Positions 1 to 5,807 of a stretch of DNA of 6,672 nucleotides are shown here, piece after piece; position 1 is the first letter of the stretch; each line of letters opens with the position of its first letter. Position numbers and translations under genes: made by a program. The notes under the pieces were generated by a model, which had not been told where the DNA came from, searched no databases, and saw nothing but the letters and a program-made list of their open reading frames with translations. The stretch is from Syntrophomonadaceae bacterium (GTDB lineage: Bacteria > Bacillota > Dethiobacteria > DTU022 > UBA8154): assembly GCA_007122565.1 (NCBI GenBank), contig SKTJ01000059.1, forward strand, positions 1 through 6,672, written 5' to 3'.

Positions 1-1065
1 ATCTTTTTAGGTGGCCCCGGTGCCATTTTCTGGATGTGGGTTTCAGCATTCCTGGGTATGGCCACCAAATACAGCGAGATTGTGCTCGCCGTTTACTATC
101 GCAGCAGGATAAAAGGTGAAATGGCCGGCGGCCCCATGTATTTCCTGGAGCAGGGACTGAAGATGCCTTTTTTGGCCCTGCTTTTTGCTACCTTTGGCTC
201 TCTGGCTGCTTTTGGTATCGGCAACATGGTTCAGGCCAACTCTGTGGCGGACGCCGTACAAAGCACCTTCGGCATTTCTCCTTTCTTCACCGGTCTTGCC
301 ATGGCGTTGCTTGGCGCACTGGTAATTCTGGGGGGGATCAGGCGTATCGCCGTAGTTACTTCCGCTGTCATTCCCCTGATGGCTGCCTTTTACGTGGCAG
401 GGGCTTTTTTCATTCTCCTAACGTTCCGCGCCCAGATTCCACAAGCCTTTGCCACCATCTTTGCCGCTGCCTTCCAGGGTCAGGCCGCCGTAGGCGGGTT
501 TGCCGGAGCCACAGTCCTCCAGGCCTGGCGCTTTGGTATATCCCGGGGAATATTTACCAACGAGGCAGGCTTGGGAAGTGCCTCCATTGCCCATGCGGTG
601 GCTCGCACCACCCATCCGGCCCGTCAGGGCATGTGGGGCATTCTGGAGGTTTTTGTTGATACCCATGTGGTCTGCACCATTACCGCCCTGGTACTGCTTG
701 TTACAGGAGCAGCGCAGAGCGGGCTTGAGGGTGCCGCCATGACGGTGGAGGCTTTCAGCATTGGTCTGCCCGGCACCAGCGGCCAGTATGTAATTGCTCT
801 TGGTTTATCGTTTTTTGCCTTCTCTACCCTGCTAAGCTGGTCCTACTATGGTGAAAAGTGCTTTGAATACATTATGGGCGGCAGGGGAGCTCTCTTTTAC
901 CGCATCCTCTGGATAGTGATTATCCCCATTGGAGCTGCGGGCGGCTTGCGTACCATCTGGGCGCTGGCCGATATCCTTAACGGACTAATGGCATTGCCCA
1001 ACCTGGTTGGCCTGATAGGCTTGAGCGGGGTGCTTGTCCGCCTCACACGTGAATATTTTGGTTAA
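1..1065 (+). CDS. AgcS-family sodium/alanine (glycine) symporter, 5'-truncated by window edge
   Basis: This is an integral membrane secondary transporter that imports alanine or glycine with Na+ (AGCS family). The frame is open from base 1 with no stop upstream of the first ATG at 34, and residues before that ATG (IFLGGPGAIFW) already belong to the family, so the true start lies outside the window. 354 residues are visible; family members are about 450-500, so roughly 100 N-terminal residues are missing. Diagnostic blocks are WMWVSAFLGMATKYSE (visible residues 11-26), AGGPMYFLEQGL near 42-53, and the signature TNEAGLGSASIAHA around 186-199 (bases 556-597). Hydrophobic segments alternate with short loops throughout. 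The C-terminus ends in a short basic tail (VRLTREYFG), usual for the family. Family assignment is firm; whether the substrate is alanine, glycine or both cannot be read from the sequence. It appears unrelated to the downstream cdaA operon, from which it is separated by 138 bases. Confidence 0.94.
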   Translation: MFLGGPGAIFWMWVSAFLGMATKYSEIVLAVYYRSRIKGEMAGGPMYFLEQGLKMPFLALLFATFGSLAAFGIGNMVQANSVADAVQSTFGISPFFTGLAMALLGALVILGGIRRIAVVTSAVIPLMAAFYVAGAFFILLTFRAQIPQAFATIFAAAFQGQAAVGGFAGATVLQAWRFGISRGIFTNEAGLGSASIAHAVARTTHPARQGMWGILEVFVDTHVVCTITALVLLVTGAAQSGLEGAAMTVEAFSIGLPGTSGQYVIALGLSFFAFSTLLSWSYYGEKCFEYIMGGRGALFYRILWIVIIPIGAAGGLRTIWALADILNGLMALPNLVGLIGLSGVLVRLTREYFG

Positions 1066-1102
1066 ATTAAACCCTTTATTTTCCCACATTAAAAAAAGGT
1101 AT

Positions 1103-1169
1103 TTGTCTGTTTTACAGAGAATATTACATATAATTTAAACGTTTCCGGTTACAGACAATTTCTGCAGAA
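1103..1169. promoter_or_regulatory. Dyad-rich putative operator upstream of cdaA
   Basis: The leader contains several CAGA/TCTG half-sites. Bases 1103-1121 form a near-perfect palindrome, TTGTCTGT-ttt-ACAGAGAA, with one mismatch in eight pairs. A second inverted copy, ACAGACAA at 1151-1158, is the exact reverse complement of 1103-1110, and TTACAGACAA (1149-1158) repeats TTACAGAGAA (1112-1121) in 9 of 10 positions. A perfect 10-bp palindrome, TTCTGCAGAA, follows at 1160-1169. The elements bracket the TATAAT at 1129-1134, the position expected for a repressor or activator site. The symmetry is directly visible; binding by a regulator is inference. No T-tract follows, so a terminator is unlikely. 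Confidence 0.4.
1129..1134 (+). promoter_or_regulatory. Putative -10 box for cdaA-cdaR
   Basis: A consensus TATAAT lies 69 bases before the chosen cdaA ATG. No good -35 sits at 16-18 bases; the best TTGNNN match (TTGTCT, 1103-1108) is 20 bases upstream and lies inside the palindrome. The promoter may therefore need an activator, or may not be the real one. Confidence 0.35.
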
Positions 1170-1203
1170 CGGAGTGCTTATAATTTTCATTTTGGAACGG
1201 ATT

Positions 1204-2016
1204 ATGGAGAGTATAACTCATTTTGACCTCGGCTTTCGCGATATTATTGATATTGCCATTGTAGCCTATATCCTCTACCGCCTTATTATGCTAATTCGGG
1301 GGACGCGTGCCGAACAACTGGTCAAGGGTCTCATAATCCTGCTAATTGCACTTGTGGCCAGCAGCCAGTTAGGCCTCAAAACAATTAACTGGTTAATACA
1401 GGGCCTCATGACCATGGGGCTTGTGGCCATTCCCATTGTTTTTCAACCGGAACTGCGCCGCGCCCTTGAGCATCTCGGCCGGGGCAAAATATTTCAACGC
1501 TCTCCCTTTAATTATGAGGAGGAAGAGGACTTTTATCGTTTACTGGAAGAAATGCTCAAGGCTATTCCAGTCCTTGTTAAGAAACGGATCGGGGCTATTA
1601 TTGTCCTGGAGCGGAAGACCGGTTTAAAAGATATTGTGGAAACGGGAATCAAAATTGAAGGATTGGCTACAGCAGAATTGCTGATCAACATCTTCATGCC
1701 GCGCAGCCCCCTCCACGACGGGGCCGTAATTATCCGGGGCAATGCCATTGCCGCAGCGGGGTGCTTTTTGCCCCTTACTGAAAACCCTAATATAAGCAAG
1801 GAACTGGGGACGCGGCACCGCGCCGGGTTGGGGATTACGGAGGTATCCGATGCGGTGGCGATTATTATCTCAGAGGAAACGGGAGTTATCACCTTGGCTC
1901 ATGAAGGCAAGCTGACCCGCTACCTCGATGAGAAAACCCTGCGTAGTACCATCATAAACATTTATTATTCGTCCAGCTTTAAAAAAAAGAAGAAGATAGA
2001 AATTGAGGATGAATAA
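1204..2016 (+). CDS. cdaA: Membrane diadenylate cyclase CdaA (DacA), c-di-AMP synthase
   Basis: The enzyme condenses two ATP into cyclic di-AMP, the essential second messenger for potassium/osmolyte and cell-wall homeostasis. From the ATG at 1204 it is 270 residues. Three membrane helices lie at about 12-31, 38-54 and 62-80 and are followed by the family block FQPELRRALEHLGRG. The DAC catalytic domain has SPLHDGAVII, with the metal/ATP-binding DGA at 172-174 (base 1717), GTRHRAGLG with RHR at 204-206, and SEETG at 223-227. All key residues are intact. A GTG at 1174 would add ten residues, but it has no spaced Shine-Dalgarno. The ATG at 1204 has a weak GGA 7 bases upstream and gives the N-terminus length seen in Bacillus CdaA, with DGA at the nearly identical position. 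The tail is lysine-rich and encoded over an eight-A run (1981-1988). It sits 21 bases before cdaR, its usual regulator, and the two are almost certainly one operon. Confidence 0.96.
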   Translation: MESITHFDLGFRDIIDIAIVAYILYRLIMLIRGTRAEQLVKGLIILLIALVASSQLGLKTINWLIQGLMTMGLVAIPIVFQPELRRALEHLGRGKIFQRSPFNYEEEEDFYRLLEEMLKAIPVLVKKRIGAIIVLERKTGLKDIVETGIKIEGLATAELLINIFMPRSPLHDGAVIIRGNAIAAAGCFLPLTENPNISKELGTRHRAGLGITEVSDAVAIIISEETGVITLAHEGKLTRYLDEKTLRSTIINIYYSSSFKKKKKIEIEDE

Positions 2017-2037
2017 AGAGGGAGGTCCCCCTTTATT

Positions 2038-2997
2038 ATGGGAGAAGAAAAAGAGAAACGCGGTTTTTTCGAAAGGCCTCTTTTCCTGAAAATACTTTCC
2101 GTTTTTCTGGCCATAATTCTCTGGTTTTTTGTTGCCGGCAATAATCCGGACAGGCCGGGAACTGAGGTGCTGCGTACTTTTAATGACATCCCGCTTGTTG
2201 TACGCAACCTAGGCGCCGACCTTTTGGTGGCGGAGACCGTGGATAATGTTACTTTGTCCCTGCAGGGTGTGCAGGCTGCCTTTGACGGGTTAACACCGGC
2301 GAACCTGGAGGCCTATGTGGATTTAAGCGGCCGTAAAGAGGGCTGGCACGAGATACGGATCAACGCCACGGCCCCGCCGGGAGTAAGCGTGGTGCGCATT
2401 GAACCGCCCCGGGTAAACATCCAGCTCGATGATCTTATTTCCCGCCAGATGGGTGTGGAGGGAAACATCCAGGGTAGACCAGCCGGAGGGCTGGTTATGA
2501 TCGAAAGTAATTTCGAACCGGGCTACGTTTTTGTGCAAGGTCCCCGGCGCAAGGTGGATCGTACGGAGAAAGTCACCTTCCTCCTTGATCTGGAGGGAGC
2601 AGACGAGGATATCATAGCTCGCCCGGCAACCCTTTACCCCGTGGACAGCGATAACAATATTATCAAGGGACTTACAGTGGTGCCGGAGCAGGCTGATGTA
2701 TGGGTGGAGTTTGAATTGCCGCGCCGGGAGGTTCCGGTGGAGGTAATCTTCCTGCCTGAGGAGGCCACAGTGGATTCCCTTTCTGTGGAACCACAAATAG
2801 TTGAACTGCAAGGCCCAAAAGATCTCCTTGATCAGATCGATTCCGTGCTCACGGAGCCAATCGATCTGAATGCACTGGAAGATCCGGAGGATCCGGAAGT
2901 TCCTGAAGAACAGTTCATCCTTATTCCCCTGGTTATCCCCGAGGATATGGAGGCATCCCGTTACAGTGTACGTGTGCGTTTTTTCCTCACGGAGTGA
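2038..2997 (+). CDS. cdaR: CdaR (YbbR-domain protein), membrane-anchored regulator of CdaA
   Basis: CdaR binds CdaA at the membrane and modulates c-di-AMP synthesis in Firmicutes. This 319-residue protein has a short charged cytoplasmic start, one membrane helix at about 14-33 (LFLKILSVFLAIILWFFVAG), and then an extracytoplasmic region that I divide into three YbbR-like beta-rich repeats, roughly 45-130, 137-225 and 231-316. Typical repeat features are VxxxIPLVVRNL near 50-58, LQGVQAAFDGL near 75-85, VQGPRRKV near 166-173 and LQGPKDLLDQI near 257-267. Bacillus CdaR is longer and has more repeats, so this is a short version. The ribosome binding site GGGAGGT (2020-2026) is strong but 11 bases from the ATG, slightly long. 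An acidic stretch at 281-292 is encoded over a 9-bp tandem repeat (2881-2898). The position directly behind cdaA supports the assignment. Confidence 0.93.
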   Translation: MGEEKEKRGFFERPLFLKILSVFLAIILWFFVAGNNPDRPGTEVLRTFNDIPLVVRNLGADLLVAETVDNVTLSLQGVQAAFDGLTPANLEAYVDLSGRKEGWHEIRINATAPPGVSVVRIEPPRVNIQLDDLISRQMGVEGNIQGRPAGGLVMIESNFEPGYVFVQGPRRKVDRTEKVTFLLDLEGADEDIIARPATLYPVDSDNNIIKGLTVVPEQADVWVEFELPRREVPVEVIFLPEEATVDSLSVEPQIVELQGPKDLLDQIDSVLTEPIDLNALEDPEDPEVPEEQFILIPLVIPEDMEASRYSVRVRFFLTE

Positions 2998-3045
2998 GCG
3001 ATCAAAGCCGGCCTCAATAATAAGACGCTACGTAACAGAAAAACC

Positions 3046-3073
3046 GGGTCAGGCATAGGTATAGGATAGACCC
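3046..3073. other. Small inverted repeat after cdaR carrying GGGTCAGGC
   Basis: GGGTC (3046-3050) and GACCC (3069-3073) can pair across an 18-base loop that itself repeats ATAGG. The 9-mer GGGTCAGGC at 3046-3054 recurs at 5014-5022 just after glmS. There is no T-tract, so it is not a convincing terminator. It could be a scrap of a dispersed repeat. The 9-base match alone could be chance. Confidence 0.25.
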
Positions 3074-3092
3074 ACAAAGAAAGTAAATGTCA

Positions 3093-3120
3093 TTGTCATG
3101 CCATAAAAATAGAGTATGAC
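3093..3120 (+). promoter_or_regulatory. Putative sigma-A promoter of glmS
   Basis: TTGTCA (3093-3098, 5 of 6 to consensus) and TATGAC (3115-3120, 4 of 6) are separated by 16 bases, about 59 bases before the glmS start. This suggests glmS can be transcribed independently of cdaA-cdaR. No strong terminator separates them, so read-through is also possible. Confidence 0.4.
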
Positions 3121-3178
3121 TTCTCAGGCTTTGCGCAATATTCAAAAATAGAGAAAGAGAAACCGGAGGCTATAATAT

Positions 3179-5008
3179 ATGTGTGGTATTGTTGGTTACA
3201 TAGGGACCCAGCCTGCATACTCCATCCTTATTGATGGACTGAAAAAGCTGGAGTACCGCGGATACGATTCCGCCGGTGTGGCGCTCCTTTGTGCGAAGGG
3301 CTTGAAAGTTGAAAAAGCTAAAGGCGAGATCGCCATGCTCGAGGCCAGGGTGGGTAATAACTTCCCTGAAGGCAACATGGGAATCGGACATACCCGCTGG
3401 GCCACCCACGGCGCTCCATCCGATATAAACGCTCACCCCCACTGCGGCTGCTCCCAAGAGTTCGCCGTGGTGCACAACGGCATCATTGAAAACTACCTCT
3501 CACTACGGGAGTGGCTGGAGGAGCAGGGTCACCGTTTTATCTCGGAAACGGATACGGAAGTGCTGGCCCATCTGGTGGAACATTACTATGACGGGGATCT
3601 GCTCCGTGCTGTCTCTCAGGCCGTGAAGATGGTGGAAGGCTCCTTTGCCATGGTGGCCGTCTGCGAGCAGGAGGGGGATAAACTTATCTGCGCCCGCAAG
3701 GACAGTCCCCTTGTTATCGGCCTGGGCGAGGGAGAGAACTACATTGCCTCCGATGTCCCAGCATTTTTGAAATGGACGCGACACACCCATATCCTGGAAG
3801 ACGGGGAAATGGCAGTCGTTACTGCCTCTGCCGTCAGCATATTCGCCCCTAACGGTCAGCTTTTGCAGAAAGAAATAAACGAAGTAACCTGGGACGCTGC
3901 TGAAGCGGAGAAGGGCGGCTACCCCCACTTCATGCTCAAGGAGATCATGGAACAACCCCGTGCGCTGCGTGATACCATGCGGGGCCGTCTCATTGATGAA
4001 GGCCGGGATATCAACCTCACCGAACTGGCCCTCACGCCGCAGCAGTGTCAGGCAATCGAGCGTATCTTTATTGTGGCCTGCGGCACTGCCTATCATGCCG
4101 GCCTCGTGGGAAAATATGCCATGGAAAAAATCCTGCGCCTTCCCGTGGAAGTGGACCTGGCCTCCGAGTTCCGTTACCGCGATCCACTACTGGATCCTAA
4201 CACCCTCGTTCTCGTAATCAGTCAGTCCGGTGAAACGGCCGATACCCTGGCCGCATTGCGCCTCGCCCGCAAGCGGGGCAACCAGATTCTGGCCATTACC
4301 AATGTGGTGGGCAGTTCCGTGGCCCGTGATGCGGATAAGGTGCTCTATACCTGGGCCGGCCCCGAAATCGCCGTTGCCTCCACCAAGGCCTATCTTACCC
4401 AGCTCCTTTCCCTCTACATGCTCACCCTCTATCTGGGCAAGCAGCGTGGCATCCTGGACGGGCAGACCATTGCAGAGATGGGCACAGCCCTCTGCCGCCT
4501 GCCCACCCAACTGGAATCGATCCTCGGCCGGGAGGCCGAACTGCAGCAGATCGCCGACTATCTGGCCCCCTGGGAAAGTGCTTTTTTCATCGGCCGCAAC
4601 GTGGACTACGCCGTTGCCATGGAAGGAGCCCTCAAACTGAAGGAGATCTCCTACATCCACGCCGAAGCCTACGCCTCCGGTGAACTCAAACACGGCACCC
4701 TGGCCCTCATTGTGGACGGTATCCCCGTCATCGCCATGGCCACCCAGTCAGCTGTCCTGGATAAGTCCCTCAGCAACATCAAAGAAATAAAAGCCCGCTG
4801 CGGCCACGTCATCTGTTTCGCCCGCGAGGGCGCCATCAGTTTTGCCCAGGAAGTGGACCGCGTCTTCCATATCCCCGCCGCCCCGGACATCCTAATGCCC
4901 ATCCTCTCCGTAGTGCCGTTGCAATTGCTTGCATACTACACCGCAGTAGCCCGCGCCTGCCCCGTCGATAAACCCCGAAACCTCGCAAAGAGCGTTACGG
5001 TTGAGTAG
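3179..5008 (+). CDS. glmS: Glutamine--fructose-6-phosphate aminotransferase (isomerizing)
   Basis: GlmS makes glucosamine-6-phosphate from fructose-6-phosphate and glutamine, the entry step to UDP-GlcNAc and peptidoglycan. At 609 residues it matches the family length exactly. The N-terminal glutaminase domain (about 1-220) begins MCGIVGYIG, with Cys2 exposed as the nucleophile after Met removal; GHTRWATHG (70-78), VVHNGIIENY (97-106) and TDTE (124-127) build the glutamine site. SIS domain 1 (about 290-425) has ACGTAYHAG (300-308), SQSGET (348-353) and ASTKAY (400-405). SIS domain 2 (about 455-600) has KLKEISYIHAEAYASGELKHG (split here as 486-495 and 496-506), including Glu489 and His505. The terminal NLAKSVTVE supplies Lys604, the sugar-binding lysine. 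The start is set by GGAGG (3165-3169) 9 bases before ATG and by the obligatory Cys2. All catalytic residues are present. It lies behind cdaR where glmM would be expected first. No glmS ribozyme core is visible in the 181-base leader. Confidence 0.98.
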   Translation: MCGIVGYIGTQPAYSILIDGLKKLEYRGYDSAGVALLCAKGLKVEKAKGEIAMLEARVGNNFPEGNMGIGHTRWATHGAPSDINAHPHCGCSQEFAVVHNGIIENYLSLREWLEEQGHRFISETDTEVLAHLVEHYYDGDLLRAVSQAVKMVEGSFAMVAVCEQEGDKLICARKDSPLVIGLGEGENYIASDVPAFLKWTRHTHILEDGEMAVVTASAVSIFAPNGQLLQKEINEVTWDAAEAEKGGYPHFMLKEIMEQPRALRDTMRGRLIDEGRDINLTELALTPQQCQAIERIFIVACGTAYHAGLVGKYAMEKILRLPVEVDLASEFRYRDPLLDPNTLVLVISQSGETADTLAALRLARKRGNQILAITNVVGSSVARDADKVLYTWAGPEIAVASTKAYLTQLLSLYMLTLYLGKQRGILDGQTIAEMGTALCRLPTQLESILGREAELQQIADYLAPWESAFFIGRNVDYAVAMEGALKLKEISYIHAEAYASGELKHGTLALIVDGIPVIAMATQSAVLDKSLSNIKEIKARCGHVICFAREGAISFAQEVDRVFHIPAAPDILMPILSVVPLQLLAYYTAVARACPVDKPRNLAKSVTVE

Positions 5009-5013
5009 TAATG

Positions 5014-5022
5014 GGGTCAGGC
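5014..5022. repeat. Second copy of GGGTCAGGC, after glmS
   Basis: This 9-mer (within TGGGGTCAGGCTTGAAATA) sits 6 bases after the glmS stop and matches 3046-3054. From memory, GGGGTCAGG-type strings recur at the edges of small dispersed elements linked to IS200-like/REP transposases in several bacteria. That link is recollection, not shown here, and no transposase is present in the window. Confidence 0.2.
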
Positions 5023-5028
5023 TTGAAA

Positions 5029-5060
5029 TAATACTACTGACTCATCAGTCCTCAGTATTA
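5029..5060. other. Two-storey hairpin downstream of glmS
   Basis: TAATACT (5029-5035) pairs perfectly with AGTATTA (5054-5060), and inside it ACTGA (5036-5040) pairs with TCAGT (5045-5049) over the loop CTCA. Four bases (CCTC) bulge on the 3' side. There is no T-tract directly after it, but it may stabilise the glmS transcript end together with the next hairpin. Confidence 0.4.
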
Positions 5061-5063
5061 GTT

Positions 5064-5081
5064 AACTGTCCTGGCAGTTTT
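5064..5081 (+). terminator. Weak candidate terminator of glmS
   Basis: AACTG (5064-5068) pairs with CAGTT (5075-5079) across a six-base loop and runs into TTTT (5078-5081). The stem is short and the T-tract brief. Its place 56 bases after the glmS stop and right after a larger hairpin is the main support. Confidence 0.3.
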
Positions 5082-5131
5082 ACGAACGAATCCTTAAATA
5101 ATAGGGTATATACTCAGTGAAGCAGGTCACT

Positions 5132-5157
5132 TGTCATTGCGAGCCGCAGGCGTGCGG
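5132..5157. repeat. Fragment resembling the GTCATTGCGAG dispersed palindromic repeat
   Basis: TGTCATTGCGAGCCGCAGG and the following CGTGCGG match, from memory, the arm of a short palindromic repeat (GTCATTGCGAG...GCAATC type) found in many copies in diverse bacterial genomes. The fragment contains a clean hairpin, CCGCA-ggcg-TGCGG (5144-5157). The matching opposite arm (GCAATGAC-like) is not seen nearby, so this is a partial or decayed copy. A related string may occur at 6453-6466 (GCGAGGCGAAGCGA). Confidence 0.4.
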
Positions 5158-5171
5158 ATTGGTCTGCTCTC

Positions 5172-5288
5172 ATGGACATAACGGGTGCTGTATTGTTCGT
5201 CTCAGGAGTTCTTCTCCTCGTTACCATCATATTAAATGCAATTACTCTGTTTGTGTATCATGACAGAATAGAGCAAAGTAAGATGTAA
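5172..5288 (+). CDS. Possible 38-residue single-helix membrane peptide
   Basis: An ATG at 5172 opens a 38-codon frame ending in TAA at 5286-5288. The product begins MDITGAVLFVSGVLLL, stays hydrophobic to about residue 29 (one convincing membrane helix of some 20-24 residues), and ends in a charged tail with the order HDRIEQSKM. The architecture is typical of small bacterial membrane proteins. Against it: no Shine-Dalgarno is visible before the ATG, the upstream sequence is the repeat fragment at 5132-5157, and a frame this short can arise by chance. I do not recognise the sequence. It could be a genuine small protein, a remnant of a larger membrane gene, or noise. Confidence 0.3.
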   Translation: MDITGAVLFVSGVLLLVTIILNAITLFVYHDRIEQSKM

Positions 5289-5348
5289 AATTCCAGCTGG
5301 TTAGGCTAATAATGTTCCATAATTCACAGTTGGTCAAAGATATGACAT

Positions 5349-5367
5349 AAGGGCTTTTAGCCTTTTG
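5349..5367. terminator. Candidate intrinsic terminator hairpin
   Basis: AAGGGCT (5349-5355) pairs with AGCCTTT (5359-5365), including one G-T wobble, over a TTT loop; TTTT (5363-5366) follows partly within the stem. It stands 61 bases after the small ORF stop and about 80 bases before the mntA -10 box, a sensible place to insulate the toxin-antitoxin cassette. The short T-tract keeps confidence modest. Confidence 0.35.
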
Positions 5368-5411
5368 AAAATGCTTTTTGAATAAAGGATTTAAAATAGC
5401 ACCATGAAAGT

Positions 5412-5460
5412 ATTACATTTACTGGTAGTAAGTTTAAAAAGCTTTGTGTTATAATGTAAT
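5412..5460. promoter_or_regulatory. Nested dyads over the mntA promoter (putative autoregulatory operator)
   Basis: ATTACATT (5412-5419) and AATGTAAT (5453-5460) are a perfect 8-bp inverted repeat 33 bases apart that brackets the promoter core. Inside it lie TTACT-ggt-AGTAA (5419-5431), at about the -35 position, and the palindrome AAAGCTTT (5438-5445). Many toxin-antitoxin operons repress themselves through such sites. Regulation is inferred; AT-rich DNA also produces dyads by chance. Confidence 0.35.
5447..5455 (+). promoter_or_regulatory. Extended -10 promoter of mntA-hepT
   Basis: TGT-TATAAT is a perfect extended -10 element (TGn plus TATAAT) 49 bases upstream of the mntA ATG. The -35 region is weak, as is common for extended -10 promoters. 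Transcription would start near 5461-5463, giving a leader of about 43 bases with the strong AAAGGAGGT site. Confidence 0.6.
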
Positions 5461-5504
5461 TAATAGTAATCTCAAGTACACACATTCAAAGGAGGTAAGG
5501 GCCC

Positions 5505-5807
5505 ATGGCAGTTAAAAATTATACAATAGATGAAATAAAATCTATTGTTGAACCAATTGCCCGAAAATACGGTGTCGCAAGTATATATCTGTTTGGCTCT
5601 TATGCGCGAGGTGACGCTACTGAGAACAGTGATGTTGATTTGCGAGTTGAAAAAGGCTCTCTTAGAGGAATGTTTGCTTTATGCGGATTGTATACGGAAA
5701 TCGCCGAAGCTTTACAGACTGAAGTTGATGTTCTGACAACGGGAAGTTTAGATGAAGATACTCTCCGTAAAATAAAAAAAGAGGAGGTGCTTTTATATGC
5801 GGGGTGA
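5505..5807 (+). CDS. mntA: MntA-type minimal nucleotidyltransferase, antitoxin of HEPN/MNT pair
   Basis: This 100-residue protein is a minimal nucleotidyltransferase of the DNA polymerase beta superfamily. It carries the family signature GSX10DXD: GSYARGDATENSDVD, with Gly31-Ser32, Asp43 and Asp45, and a third acidic residue, Asp75, in EVDVLT (73-78). All three metal-binding carboxylates are present, so it should be active. In characterised MntA/HepT pairs the enzyme transfers AMP groups from ATP to a tyrosine beside the HEPN catalytic motif and so silences the toxin. AAAGGAGGT (5488-5496) stands 8 bases before the ATG, an ideal site. The reading frame overlaps hepT by 11 bases, implying coupled translation. 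The sequence is visibly AT-richer than cdaA-glmS, consistent with horizontal acquisition. The family is certain; the antitoxin role rests on its partner and on family knowledge. Confidence 0.93.
   Translation: MAVKNYTIDEIKSIVEPIARKYGVASIYLFGSYARGDATENSDVDLRVEKGSLRGMFALCGLYTEIAEALQTEVDVLTTGSLDEDTLRKIKKEEVLLYAG

Noticed and set aside
1070..1099. Terminator hairpin after the AgcS gene
   Set aside because: CCTTT/AAAGG with flanking T and A runs could pair, but only as an A/T stem with a bulge and without a following T-tract.
1174..1203. GTG start for cdaA at 1174
   Set aside because: It has no ribosome binding site at proper spacing and would add a ten-residue extension not found in CdaA proteins. 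The ATG at 1204 matches the family N-terminus.
2998..3178. glmS ribozyme/riboswitch in the glmS leader
   Set aside because: Common before glmS in Bacillota, but the conserved core (AGCGCC-type cleavage site and the following paired elements) is absent, and the gap is AT-rich with no matching pairing pattern.
3503..4693. Long open frames on the minus strand and other frames inside glmS
   Set aside because: They lie wholly inside glmS, which has complete family motifs, and their products show no recognisable domains; they are codon-usage shadows. The same holds for the shadows in AgcS, cdaA and cdaR.
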